From Epiperipatus broadwayi (taxonomy: Eukaryota > Onychophora > Udeonychophora > Euonychophora > Peripatidae): a stretch of 64,000 nucleotides of DNA. Where the stretch lies: contig JAQFVV010000049.1 of NCBI GenBank assembly GCA_028023455.1, positions 3,034,536 through 3,098,535 of the forward strand. Reading direction: 5' to 3'. The notes under the pieces were generated by a model. That model searched no databases. It had not been told where the DNA came from and saw only the letters and a list, made by a program, of their open reading frames with translations. Shown piece after piece: positions 11,758 to 23,374 of the stretch (position 1 is the first letter of the stretch; the number at the start of each line of letters is the position of its first letter). The position numbers and the translations under genes are program-made.

Positions 11758-12231
11758 TTAAGCATTACCCACAAATCCATTCACTTCCCATCCACCCTTA
11801 ATATTAAAAGAACTCTTAAATAAGTTAATTGCTTCAGAATAATAAATTTTCAGTAATAAAGATTCTTTAATACTTCTTTTGATTTCATTTCTCTCAAAGA
11901 AGACAACCTTAGCTTCATCAAAATTAATAGTATGGCCTGTATCTTTTTCATGGACATACAAAGCAGAACTAAGATATCTATTTTTAACTCTACTTTTATG
12001 AACCTTTATCCTTTCATTTAAATTAAAACTACTCTGACCTATGTATACCTTCTTACAAAATAAACATGGGATAAAATATACTACACCAGGAATAGTCTTT
12101 CTATCAAAAATTTCTTTTGTATTATTTAATAAATTATTCAATGTAACACTCCTTTTCCAAGCAATTTTCTTATTTCCAAACAATTTACTATTTCTACATA
12201 CAATTTTATAAGAAGAGAATTTAAATGGCAA
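11758..12231 (-). pseudogene. PLE GIY-YIG endonuclease domain, left arm
   Basis: An open frame of 157 codons, part of a retroelement polyprotein and not an independent gene. Residues about 50-130 form the GIY-YIG module: VYFIP at the first strand, then VYIGQS, an Arg-containing helix (NERIKVHKSRVK) and a conserved His-rich turn (HEKDTGH), as in the C-terminal endonuclease of Penelope-like elements, which nicks target DNA for insertion. The Met at the start is only the first in the frame; the homologous protein continues upstream into 12232-12965, where the frame is broken. The ORF ends just before the 3' UTR. The domain itself looks unbroken, but without an intact RT the element cannot be autonomous. 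Confidence 0.85.
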
Positions 12232-12965
12232 AGAAATAAAATCATAGTTTTCTTTATCCTTTACATCCTTACAAATATTACTATTAAATAAAATACTTTT
12301 AACAAATTTATCAGAGTAACCAACCCTCAGGTAATCTTTATAAAATTGACATTTCTAAAACAAAGCTACCCTACTAGAATTATTTAATTTATTATGCCTA
12401 TGACAATAATTTCTTAAAGCAGCTACTTTATGAGATACAGACTGATAGCTATCAGGTTTAATTATAGATCTTAATTCTCTACTTTTAACTAAATGACTGC
12501 ATAGTAAACAATTAGTTTTTACATTTCTAATCACCAAAAGATCTAAAAATTTTAACTTACCAAAATCTAACCCCCCCTTCTTCTAACAGAAATTTTATAG
12601 AAGGATCAAAACAATTAAACTCATTTACATAGTCCTTCAATTTATCATTCTCAACTACAAATAAACAATCATCAACATATCTGACAAATAACTTTACATA
12701 TAAACAAATCTTTTTAATAATAATTTCCTCTTTTATATAATTAATATAAACTGAACATACTAAAGGAGAAATAATATAACATATTATCCACCTTCCTTAA
12801 TCTTATAAAAATTACCTTTATAAGTAAAATACATAGAATCTTCCAATAACAAAAGTAAATCTTTAATTACCTTAATTTTATTTTTTGATAAAGAACGTTT
12901 CTTAATCAAAACAGATATAAGAACATCAATACTGCTTAACCTATTAACAGACTGATAAATTTGTT
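12232..12965 (-). pseudogene. PLE reverse transcriptase remnant
   Basis: On the minus strand, translation in shifting frames gives an SPLVCSVYINYIKEE-like segment, then the catalytic motif YVDD (codons at 12668-12679) followed by CLFVVEN, and a segment ending in KLKFLDLL before the linker at 12355-12537 (motif NCLLCSH). This is the order expected for a PLE RT from motif 4 onward. The frame is broken, including near the C run at 12570-12576, and the N-terminal RT motifs are absent, so the copy is 5'-truncated. Confidence 0.8.
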
Positions 12966-13034
12966 AAAAGTATTTTATTTAATAGTAATAATTGTAAGGA
13001 TGTAAAGGATAAAGAAAAATATGATTTTATTTCT

Positions 13035-13508
13035 TTGCCATTTAAATTCTCTTCTTATAAAATTGTATGTAGAAATAGTAAATTGTTTGGAAATAAAAAA
13101 ATTGCTTGGAAAAGGGGTGTTACATTGAATAATTTATTAAATAATACAAAAGAAATTTTTGATAGAAAGACTATTCCTGGTGTAGTATATTTTATTCCAT
13201 GTTTATTTAGTAAGAAGGTATACATAGGTCAGAGTAGTTTTAGTTTAAATGAAAGGATAAAGGTTCATAAAAGTAGAGTTAAAAATAGATATCTTAGTTC
13301 TGCTTTGTATGTCCATGAAAAAGATACAGGCCATACTATTAATTTTGATGAAGCTAAGGTTGTCTTTTTTGAGAGAAATGAAATCAAAAGAAGAATTAGA
13401 GAATCTTTATTATTGAAAATTTATTATTCTGAAGTAATTAACTTATTTAAGAGTTCTTTTAATATTAAAGGTGGATGGGAAGTGAATGGATTTGTGGGTA
13501 ATTTTTAA
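13035..13508 (+). pseudogene. PLE GIY-YIG endonuclease domain, right arm
   Basis: A 157-codon frame nearly identical to that at 11758-12231 but on the opposite strand, with differences such as Cys to Ser just before the VYIGQS motif, and Asn to Ser after it. Upstream homology stops at 12954, giving a 5'-truncated copy lacking any RT motif. The two copies have diverged by substitutions that mostly keep the frame open; frequent gene conversion between the arms or a fairly recent origin could explain this. Confidence 0.85.
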
Positions 13509-13535
13509 TATTATATATATTGTGTAGTTTTTGTA

Positions 13536-13590
13536 GTTCTTTACACTTGATAAGTCTGCTTGTAGCAGTGAAACCTTTGGTTGTGTTTTA
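13536..13590 (+). ncRNA. Hammerhead-derived motif in PLE 3' region, right arm
   Basis: Motif order fits a hammerhead: ACAC (stem I), TTGATAA (two changes from CTGATGA, at C3 and G8), a TCTGC/GCAG stem II with a TTGTA loop, GAA, stem III ACC-TTT-GGT, a GUU triplet, and GTGT pairing back to ACAC. HHR motifs in PLE terminal repeats are published. The core changes predict an inactive ribozyme. Confidence 0.55.
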
Positions 13591-13676
13591 ATATTATTTT
13601 TATGCTGGTCTAGTTGAATTTTGGATTTGGGGTAATTTTAATTATATATTGACTATTTTAGCTTTATTCTTGTAAT

Positions 13677-13679
<3 letters not shown>

Positions 13680-13757
<78 letters not shown>
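13680..13757. repeat. (TA)n microsatellite right of the PLE palindrome
   Basis: A long pure AT run, counterpart of 11538-11631. It suggests insertion into, or seeding of, TA repeats by the element. Confidence 0.95.
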
Positions 13758-13758
<1 letters not shown>

Positions 13759-13759
13759 C

Positions 13760-13930
13760 TATAACTGGTCAGTACTGGTTCAACATAAAATATTTTTATT
13801 GTAGATCTTTTTTTTTTCATATGTATCAGTTATATATGATAAATTAGATACCTATAGCGAACTTGAAAGTCTAAGTTCAAGTATCTTATACTTACATTAA
13901 ATTTAGTATAGATAATATATATTCATTTAA
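13760..13930 (+). repeat. Family 1 SINE-like repeat, degenerate copy
   Basis: Aligns to 14222-14400 at a ~459-bp offset, sharing a 'tggtcagtactggttcaac' relic of the hammerhead region and a degenerate B-box part ('aagttcaagt'). The ribozyme core is destroyed. Confidence 0.55.
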
Positions 13931-14083
13931 ATATTACGTATTCAGCCTCTGTTCTGCCCATCCCTTTTTTGTTTAATTAAATGGGCATATTAAGGTCCTA
14001 TGTGAAAGGGATCATATTGACTTCACATCAACATAAGTATGACAATAATATTGGCATCAACAAGAGCTTTTAGTATTTGATCC

Positions 14084-14420
14084 TTAGATTTTCAATGATA
14101 TGGATGGCTAAAGAGTTGGGGAGTTGAGAAGATAGTAGCTTGTCCATTAAAGTTAGAAGATTTGTATCTTAATATAAATAGAGCACTTATTGAATATTTG
14201 TGTGAGAGATTTTGATCTGGACCAACTAATGAGTGCTGGTTCAGCACAAAATATACATATGGGGGGGGGCATTTATCTTTTTCACATTTGTGTGATCATG
14301 TGTATCAGTTGTATAAGATAGATTAGATAACCATAAGAAGCTTGAAATACTGAGTTCAAGTCTTTTATAACTACATTAAGTTTAGCATAAACAATATACA
14401 TGTATTTAAATATTATATAT
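14084..14420 (+). repeat. Family 1 SINE-like repeat with hammerhead motif
   Basis: Plus-strand copy of the family at 152-445. The hammerhead region at 14221-14262 has ACCAA, CTAATGA (one change from CTGATGA) and a perfect six-bp stem II GTGCTG/CAGCAC, but the GAAA box reads CAAA and is followed by a G run at 14262-14270. Degenerate B box ('gagttcaag') near 14352. It forms a rough tandem pair with the copy at 13760. Confidence 0.6.
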
Positions 14421-16551
14421 ATTATTTGGCTAAGAGATAATAATATAAAACAAAAAATAAAAGAATTGCACATAATTAAATCTAAGAACTTCATAAATGT
14501 AAGAGCAATCATATTCCTTTTAGCAAACACTGATCATTTAATACAATAACATAGCCAACTTGTAGATCAATTTGCACATGCAAATATGCATATTTATTAT
14601 AATCAGTGATTAGTTTAATGTATGTTTATACACATGAAGATATGATACTATATTTGCTAATATTTACTTAACCTTGCTTTGACAAAGATACATTGAATCA
14701 AAAGCCTGGCTTAACAAAATAATAAATATTGTTGTAGACAAAAATTTGTTACCATAATAATTAATAATTATCTATATACTCTTAGACAATTTATTTTATT
14801 ACATATTATCCATAGTGTATACATAATATATGCTATAATAAAAAAATATTGTAAAACATATGAACTATACTCATAAAATAAGTTTGTCTCAAAATTAACA
14901 AAGTTCCCCTGTTGGGTGAATAAAAATGTAATGGACAATTAATAAAATAATGGCTGAAAAGTTGTCTGATTTACAAATGTCCACATATTTGAGCAAGCTA
15001 TTAAAATATGAACAAATGTTGTACTGAGACAACTAAAATAAACAAATGAATGACTTAATCCATAAATTGTGTCTATGACAATTTGGATTTGCATCTACAA
15101 TGGACTTATGAATTTGTAAAACATCAATGGATTCATAATAAGTATACATACTTAGTAAAGAAGATAAAATTCAATAAATATTTTACTTACCAATAAGATA
15201 TCATATGGGATATACATTCAAAAATTTTAATTGTAGATAAGCTGTGTAATAAAATAGTTTTATAATGATTTTGTAATAGGTAAATCAAAATACTTAAGTG
15301 AATAATGATAATATAAATTTATTAAAGTAAATATTAGCTCATTGTGGTGTCTAAGACAAAGAACATAGTTCAAATTTTACCAACTTCAATCTAATATCAT
15401 ATAATATATCTTTATAATTTACCCGACAGATTGCAATTAGTAGAAACAGTCTGTGATTAAAATTATTAACTCATACAATCATAAAAGGTTAATTACAAAT
15501 CTTTCTGACAAAAAATGTAATAAAATGTTAATATTATATATATATATATTAATATGTTTTATATCTTGAACTCAAGTAATGTTAATAATAATTATTAAAT
15601 AATTTAAATAAATTTTATATAATATTATTAATGTTTTATTTTGATTTGTTTTTTTAAAAAATTACTATGTTAACAATTGACTTAAGTCTTTATTATGTGA
15701 GTCTATCATTTAAGCCTATATTGAATGATAAGATAAAACTGACTTATAATTAAAGTTATTAATAAAAAAGAACTTTGATAAATATTTTATTAAGGAAAAT
15801 TTTATTTCACATTGATAATTTAAAAGAAATTTTTCTTCTAGCATCTAACTTATATATACTTTTAGCTTAGATTTCACTATCCCATAACATCTTTCTTGGC
15901 ACATCAATGAAAACAAAACATAGGTTTTCATGAACATTTTTTATTTTTAAATGATATTCAACTATTTTTTTTATCAATATTACAACTCTATGGTAAATTT
16001 TGAAAAAATCATATCTTCAAGGTGGTAAATCATAGCAAGTGTTGGTGTAATCATTTCATTTTAATCAAAAAGATATCAAATGATGGGAAGTCTGTGTTCC
16101 TTCCCCTTAAATAATTTTTTTACTCACAATATATATTTCTTTATTATAAGTCCAGAATCTATTTGTAAAAGTAAAGTAAAATAAAACACAAAACTTTAAG
16201 CAAAAAAAAGTATGTTTGTTCTCCTTGCTGAATTTGGTTCTGTAGCTATAGTAACACAAAACAGTTTTTTTCTTTTTCTTTTTTCTTTTAAAAAGTAGTT
16301 TGTGAACATGTGAGAATCTTTTTTTCTAATCTTAATAAACATTTTTATCATTCAATATAACTTAATGAAAATTAATTTATTTTTAAATTCAATAAATAAA
16401 GTATCCATTTACTCTCCATTTATCTCAAATTAATAAACATATCTATTAAATATGGGGCATTTAATTATTTGTTTTATTTTGTTATTTATACACTACGAAA
16501 GGAATTATAAATGACAACATGTGTATATCACTATATATATATATATTGTAA

Positions 16552-16596
<45 letters not shown>

Positions 16597-17039
16597 TGTG
16601 CCAACTAAAGTTTGAAATGAATTTTAGGTGCGTGGTGAAATGTCAATTGTAAAAAAATAAATTATTGATTTTAATAGTGAATATATTAACCTGGGTGTAT
16701 TGGAATATGTTACTATGACAACTACAATACTGAAGCAAAAAACATTTATTTTTTATGTTTATTAGAAACATTTATTCTTGATTGTAATATAAAATTTTTG
16801 AATAGATTTTATTCATTTTTAAAGTGCATATGTGAGTAATAAAGTGTATATTTTTGATAAAATTATTATTATTATTTCATTAATTTATGTATTTTGGTTA
16901 TTGATTTCATAAATAATACATATGGATATTTAACATTTTCAGTATGTTTGTATTTTATTTTTATAATATATCTATAATATTATATTGGAAAGGTATTTTA
17001 GCACGTGTGCATGTGTGGTGCGAACAAACTTCTTTTTGA
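14421..17039. other. AT-rich sequence with a TA microsatellite
   Basis: No gene or recognisable element. A (TA)n tract lies at about 16532-16592. Frames such as 14282-14530 overlap family 1 sequence or look random. Confidence 0.55.
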
Positions 17040-17120
17040 AACTTGCTTTTTATATGAGTATAATGATGAAAAAGAAATCCAATGTTTCGACTATTTCATA
17101 TAGTCTTTTTCAAGGTACAC
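17040..17120 (-). mobile_element. PLE 3'-end relic with hammerhead-like hairpin
   Basis: On the minus strand GACTA and TAGTC (17101-17105 and 17089-17093 on plus) form a perfect 5-bp hairpin followed by GAAAC and ATTGG; upstream 'cttgaaaaa' occupies the CUGAUGA position. This arrangement is typical of PLE terminal regions. No coding part of the element is visible next to it. Confidence 0.4.
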
Positions 17121-17359
17121 TAAAATAAAATATCTAATAATAAATATCACATATTCCAAAAAATAAAAATACCAAAAAAATTAAATAAAAAAATATTAAA
17201 TTAAAAATTACAAAATATATTCATAACCAAAAATTTACTTTATCTCCCACTCCCCTTTTTTATTACAAATAATCACAACCTAAACACAAACAATTTATTT
17301 TATTTTATTATAGTCATATAAAAAGCAAATTTTTTTAAAAAGGAGTTTGTTTGTTTTAT

Positions 17360-18600
17360 TTCTATATTGGATATTTATGAACTACTTTGGAAAGAATAAC
17401 TGTGTGATTGATATATTAAATTATTGTGAAAGGTGGCTGGATAGTGCCTGGTGTTATTTCCTATTATAAAACTGCATATTGTACCCCAAAATTCATATAG
17501 TACAAAAGTGGCCACTCTAATGTTTGGTATTGATTTGGTTTTGTATGCAATAATTATATTTTTAATTGATGTGTTAGGTCTTCCTATTTTCTTATGCATT
17601 CGAGTGCTGTATATTAGTATAGCATGTGTTGTAGAGTATCTTCTGCTTGATGGCACAGTCCACAAAAAGAATCTATTGTGAAGTACATTCTTTTGTGATG
17701 CAGAAAATAGGTTGTGGGCATGGCAATGAGATTTGATTTAAAATAAAGTCAAAAAATTTTGGTTCCAGAACCCATATTTTATATTCTTTTAGTAATCTTT
17801 TGTTGTTTATCCCTAACATTGGTGTTACATCATTAATGTTATTTATTTCATTTGTGAGATCATAGATATTGCAATATGTATATTTGCTTGTATATTGTTC
17901 AGGTATGTTTGCTGTGGTTTTAAAATCATAAATAATTGTTTATATGTATGACTGAGTTGGAGGTGAATGATCAGTTGGGATGATTTGCACAAGGTGTTTT
18001 AGTTTTGTGAATTGCTGTAAAGTGGTAATTATGAGATTCCTTTGTTTTTGGATGTGAAATATGTTAATATAGTCCATTTTTAATGAGTGGTTGATTGAGC
18101 CTTTTTGTTGAAATTGCTACTGTTTTTTTTGGACCATAGTAGTTGATTACAGATGGTTTTTATTTTTGATTTAAAAACTTTGGAGAAGGATAGAATCAGT
18201 AAGTAATAAACTATTTTTGTTATGATGAGCTGGTTTATAAGCTGTACTTTTGAATATATGGATAAGTATGTTTTTGAGAAGGAGTTTACTATTTGTCTGG
18301 CTTCTTCCTTTAGTTTATTTTGTATGTGGCATCTCAATCATGTAAGTCCCACATAAAAAGGAAAACCAAGAAAAGAAGTTGGTTTTGATTGTTATATGTT
18401 TGTGCACAGCTTTCCAGTAAAGAGTGACCATGCTGATGTTTTTGTGGGGTTGAATTTTAATTTATATTGCTTGGTAAATCTTTGAGAATGTTTTGCAGCA
18501 GGGTGAGTTGTTTATTTGATGATAGGAAAACAGTAATATCATCCATATACGCTAAGCATGATATGTGTTCTATAAGGGTGCAATATACTGTTAATCTGAA
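17360..18600 (-). pseudogene. L1/Tx1-like LINE, RT to C-terminus, decayed
   Basis: Minus-strand translation in three frames gives, in order: LAYMDDITVFLSS (catalytic YMDD at 18538-18549); a KTSAW motif; FLGFPFYVGLT; the thumb segment YLSIYSKVQLINQLIITK followed by IVYYLLILSF (18080-18337); and a terminal Cys/His motif CGLCHQAEDTLQH (17616-17662). Then comes a ~30-residue C-terminal part with IRVATFVLYEFWG. This order (RT, thumb, CxxC...H motif, C-terminal domain) matches L1/Tx1-type non-LTR retrotransposons, which insert by target-primed reverse transcription. Several frameshifts and stops make it non-functional; the endonuclease and N-terminal RT are not recognisable to the right. Confidence 0.75.
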
Positions 18601-19218
18601 TATTTATTATTCAATTTTTTTATTTGGCAAACAACACTTCAACCATGGCACTTATCCTTTTACAACAAATGAATTGGTTTATATAGACCTTTAGAAACAA
18701 AATAAGGGAAAAAACATTCAGTAAATATTTATAAATTAATAAGCATAGCTGCAGTAATAATCTTACTTTTTTATTATTATCATAATCTAATAATTCTGTT
18801 TAATTTATAAACAATTCTATAATTAATTAATAAATAATTACATGCAATTACTAAATAGAGAAATGGTGTGCAAATCATTAAATAAAAAATAATGTAATAT
18901 TCATTTTTTTTTACAATTTAAAAAATATTCCATTGACTTACTAAGTGCATTTTAAACATGAAGTTAAAAAACAAAGGATTTTTTTAAAAATAATCTTTAT
19001 TTGCACAAACAGTAAAATATACATTGTAATATAGAGTTCATTTTTACAATCATGTCTGACACATTAAAGACTAATTAGTTATTAAATTAGATGATGAGTA
19101 CAGGATTAAAAGTAAAATTTTATGTTATGTTACTTATCAGAGGTAATCTAATTTGGCATATAAATCCCATGGCATGTAAAGTTTGAGTGTCATGAATAAA
19201 TAATATACATGGCCATTG

Positions 19219-19485
19219 CTAAATATGTAATTGACTCCATGTTTGCTCAGCAAGTCTAGGAAGGCATGTTCTTAGATCACTTTCTTTAGCTTTATATAAA
19301 AATTTTAGGAAAATGTCTTCAATAGAACCAGCCAACTCTCTATCAAATAATACCTTACATCTAATCTTCCATATGATAAAATTTATGAAAGTGGCCAGGC
19401 GGATGGAGCCAAAGTTTCCATTTTTGAATGCATCATTAAGGTAGACATTGAAGAATTGTATCCTGTAATCCTCTGTAGGATTTAA
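19219..19485 (-). pseudogene. L1/Tx1-like LINE C-terminal domain (open, Met-less)
   Basis: On the minus strand an uninterrupted frame of about 88 codons runs from after a TGA to a TAG at 19219-19221 with no Met. It contains EDYRIQFFNVYLNDAF, then GSIRLATFINFIIWKIRCK, and later KESDLRTCLPRLAEQ. The IxxFIIWKIRCK segment matches TFTIWWIRCKMCFN in the LINE at the window's right end, and IRLATF matches IRVATF in the LINE at 17360. It is therefore the extreme C-terminus of another 5'-truncated copy of this LINE group. That the frame is still open suggests a younger insertion than its neighbours. Confidence 0.75.
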
Positions 19486-19489
19486 TCAG

Positions 19490-20590
19490 TAAAAATAAGT
19501 TTTTGTTTTGAATTATTGCTTTTAATTACTGCTTTAAAACGATTTTCAAAGAAATAAAAAATATGGATGTATTGTATTTTAATGTTTTATATTAGCATAA
19601 AATATTTATATATAGTAAACAAAAACTATGTACATATAAACAAAAATATAGATAATCATGTTTATGTATATTTTAAATAAAATTTGATTTTATAATGAGG
19701 TAGTAAAAGATTTATTTTTGAAATAATGAAAAATTTACAAATCTGAAAATACTCCCAAAATAAAAATTTTGGATTAATGATATTTTAATTAAGCACACAC
19801 ACACACGAATTTATGAGAAGTTCTCAACCCAAATGCATTCTCTCATTAGTAGACAACAATGTACTTTTAGCATACATTAACATTTGATTATTTTTACTGT
19901 TAACTTTCTAACTGATTAATATAATTTAAGCTAGCACCAACATAAAATAAAGTTTAATAACTGTTTTATATTTTCAAAATACATAATATTATAATTATGG
20001 AAGACAAAATTTGTTTTTAGTAAATTCTTTCCATTCTATTTTTTTTACTGAGAATTAACCACTATTATTTATTAGAAAATGGTTACTTGATCTAATAGTT
20101 TGAAAGTAAGGGTTATAGTTTTACGGACAAAGATGCTGCTTGATGGCACCATTATCACACCAAAACTATAAAAGATGAACATTACCAGGCCATTGATTTT
20201 AGTCATTTTGCTGTGTTTTTTGATATGCAAAAAAAAACAAACAAATACCAAAATCGCGGGTTTTAAACTTTTTTTTTTTATTAACGTAAAGAAAGTAAAT
20301 GACAACAATAAATGTAAAATAAAATCAAATTTCAATTTAATTCGGTTTTTTTTAGTTATGCCTTTTTTTATATTGTTGTTGTTTAAAAATTCTTAATCGG
20401 AACAAAAATTAAAACTTCTTAGTCTTGGTTTTACATTTTAATTTTTACAAAGAAACAGATATTAAAATGGCTTTAAACTTTTTTTTTGATATGATTTTTA
20501 GGGTATTTAAAAAAAGTCAATTGCAAATTTATTACTGGATATTTTTGTGTTACCACTATTTATTACTTCAAATACAATGCCAACAAAAAG
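19490..20590. other. AT-rich sequence, no recognised gene
   Basis: Contains a short (AC)n at 19794-19806. A minus frame at 20072-20335 ends with a less biased stretch (PSSSIFVRKTITLTFKLL) that I cannot assign. Confidence 0.45.
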
Positions 20591-20595
20591 TCAAA

Positions 20596-20664
20596 GTTGT
20601 TAGGGTTAAGGTTAGGATTAGGCTTAGGGTTAGTGTTAGGGTTAGGGTTAGTGTTAGGGTTCTG
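20596..20664 (+). repeat. Interstitial telomere-like repeat (TTAGGG variants)
   Basis: About 11 consecutive near-hexamers, mainly GTTAGG/GGTTAG phases with variants (ggttaagg, ggattagg, ggcttagg, gtgttagg). This matches the TTAGGG telomere type of most non-arthropod animals. An open frame crossing it encodes a Val/Arg repeat and is not a gene. Confidence 0.85.
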
Positions 20665-20977
20665 TTGTTGGTAAATCACATAATTGAACAACATGTGTGA
20701 TTTCCTGTGCCATATTGTTGGTCTCATGGAATGTTACATTACTTGACATGTTACCTAATTCCAACTGACTTTGCACATCTATCTGGACAAGAATTTGCCA
20801 CTTAAAACATCGATACAGAATGGTGTAAACAGTCATTATTATTTAAGAAAATCTGAATATTTCAATATTTAAAAAAAAAAAAATTCAATAAAAAACACAT
20901 TTCCATAAAATTCAAATACACACACCCTCTCACCAAGCCATAAAAAATTATATAAACTGTACAAATTGTGCAAAATT

Positions 20978-21190
20978 TATTTGCTGCATTGCAATGAAGC
21001 AGCCTGCATTCTGTAACACAACACGAATGTTGTATTATAGTTTAATGTGGGTTCGCATACATGCTGTACTGCAACGTGACACTAAGTGGCCTGCAATCTG
21101 TAACACAACAAAAAAGTTGTTTTATAGTAAACGTGGGTTCGAACATGTCGGCTGCGGAAATGACATTTTTATGTGCTTTAGCACATAAAC
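20978..21190. repeat. Diverged ~86-bp direct duplication plus a terminal hairpin
   Basis: Two units, about 20978-21063 and 21064-21150, share 'cctgca.tctgtaacacaac', 'gttgt.ttatagt' and 'gtgggttcg'. After the second unit, 'tatgtgctttagcacata' (about 21167-21185) is a short hairpin. The region is less AT-rich than its flanks. Unit 2 includes a B-box-like GGGTTCGAAC. Identity unknown; possibly part of a non-autonomous transposon. Confidence 0.55.
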
Positions 21191-21199
21191 GGCACCATC

Positions 21200-23317
21200 C
21201 AGCGGTGTCTTTGTTCATAAAACTACAAACAAAATAAGTAATCTATCATAGAAATCTGTTTGAAATAATAAACATATTTATTTTGAAAGTGACAGTAAAT
21301 ATCACTATTATCTATTGCAGATAACATATATGAGTTAAATTATTAAAAGAATGTCCTAAATAATCATCTCAGAAATAAGAGTGGCTAATAATAAAGTCAA
21401 AAATTGCTGAATTGATTTCCAAATTGGTAAATTAAAAAAAAAATCTGTCTGACTAATTGAATAAATACTCTATTAGTTACTTTTGATATGAAAACATTAT
21501 CTAAGCTTCCTGAGCAAAAAATCATACAAAAACAAAATCAGGAGAATTAACTAATCCTAAAAATAAGTATCAAAGCATTGATAATTGTTTGGTTTCAAGA
21601 CTTCACACAAATATCTGAAACTAATTCTGTGTCAATTTAATTTAAAAATCACACACATCAAAACATTAATTAAATTAACACAAAAATAATGTACTTATAA
21701 AATAACAGTCATAGTAAATTTAAATAAAAAGAACTTTTAACTGCATATTATACTGAAATTGAGGTTAAAGAATATGCACGTGAATGTTTTGCTCAGATAC
21801 ATTCTTTTCCATTCAATAAGAAGATAATTATTTTTATCACACAAAAAATACAAACTGTGATTTTTTTGATCTGGAAAAAAACTTATTATCATTAAAACTT
21901 GAGGCTATTTTGAATAAAATTATTAAGTAATAATTCATAGCAGTGAAATGTCAATTGTAAATTTCAATTTTTACTGTGATAACAACTGATATTTCAAATG
22001 AGGAGATGATATTAGTAAAGATTTTAATATGTTCTTTTTTAATTAAGTAAAAACAAATATCGTATTGATGCAGTATCACTTTATATAGAGATATATTCTC
22101 ATAATCAATCAATAAATTATAAATAAATCAAACTCATTGATATACAATTTAATTTAATATCTAATCGATTATGATCATATAATTTACTGAAAAATGGCCA
22201 TAAGAAATGAAAGGATATACATATATTTGTCAGAATATAAATTACACCTAAATATGAAAAATAAAAATTATATAAAAAGCATAGATTTGATTTAATATAT
22301 AATAAATTAAAATAGTCTAAAATTAGAAAGACATAATTAAAATAATAAATGAAAAGAATAATAGATTATTAATCAAAATGAGGAATATTTTTAAAAAAGT
22401 AAAAAGAAAAACTTATATATGATTGATATAGTAAAGAGCATGTATCTTAATGGTATAAGGAGTTTTCTGGAGATTATGATATAAATTAATAATAAAATAT
22501 TAGCATAAATTGTGTTAAAAGGTGATAAATGATGATAAACAACCTGCTTTAGAAAATACACATAAATATTTCTAATTTTTTAACATTTTTATATTCATAT
22601 TATTTAAATAATTAATCATTACTTCTTATAATCATATATAATATATTCTACAATTTTATACTATTTTTTACTTATTATTTTATTTATTATTATATTCACT
22701 TTAATTTTAACGTTATATATTATTCACATTTTAATTCTTTATATATATATATCAACATATATATATAAAAAAAAAAAAAAAAAAAAAAATAAAAAAATAA
22801 AAACAACACTTAATATTTACCCTTAATTTATTTTTACATCTTTAATTCTTTTTATTTTTTATTTTTAATTATTTGGAACTTATTTTTTAATATAATTTAT
22901 ATTTTTTTACTATATCTTATACTTTCCATTTACTCCTAAACCAACCCAACTGATAATTAGTTAAATTAAAAATTATAAATTAAATTTAAAAAATAGATTC
23001 GAAATAATTAAAAAAAAAACATTGTAAATATAAAAAATTAAAGGTAAATATTACGTGTTGATACTTATAAAAAATATAATATATGAAAAATTAATTAAAA
23101 TATGAATAATAAATAATTAAAGTCAAACTCAGAAAGTGAATATTGTAATAAATAAAATAATAAAAAAAATTAGTTTAAAATTGTAAAATATAGTATATAT
23201 ATATGATTTTAAAAGGTGTTTATTAATTGTTTAGATAATATGAATATAAAAATGTAAAAAAAATAGAAATATTTGTGTAAATTTACATGTATAAATAAAA
23301 GAATATAAAGACCCATA

Positions 23318-23374
<57 letters not shown>

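Larger units (their letters stand above)
11632..13640. mobile_element. Penelope-like element in palindromic (5'-to-5') arrangement
   Basis: The left arm (about 11636-12312, read on the minus strand) and the right arm (about 12954-13633, plus strand) are near-identical inverted copies of the same PLE 3' portion: the end of the RT/linker region, a 157-codon GIY-YIG domain and the 3' UTR. The 641-bp spacer (12313-12953) continues the minus-strand copy upstream into its reverse transcriptase. Both 3' ends point outward and meet (TA)n tracts, directly on the left and after about 45 bp on the right. The arms encode proteins differing at several of 157 positions. PLEs are known for partial direct or inverted terminal copies ('pLTRs'); this looks like such a structure. 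Confidence 0.85.

Noticed and set aside
20425-20700. 91-codon frame with a Val/Arg repeat
   Set aside because: Translation of the TTAGGG-like block; no protein family.
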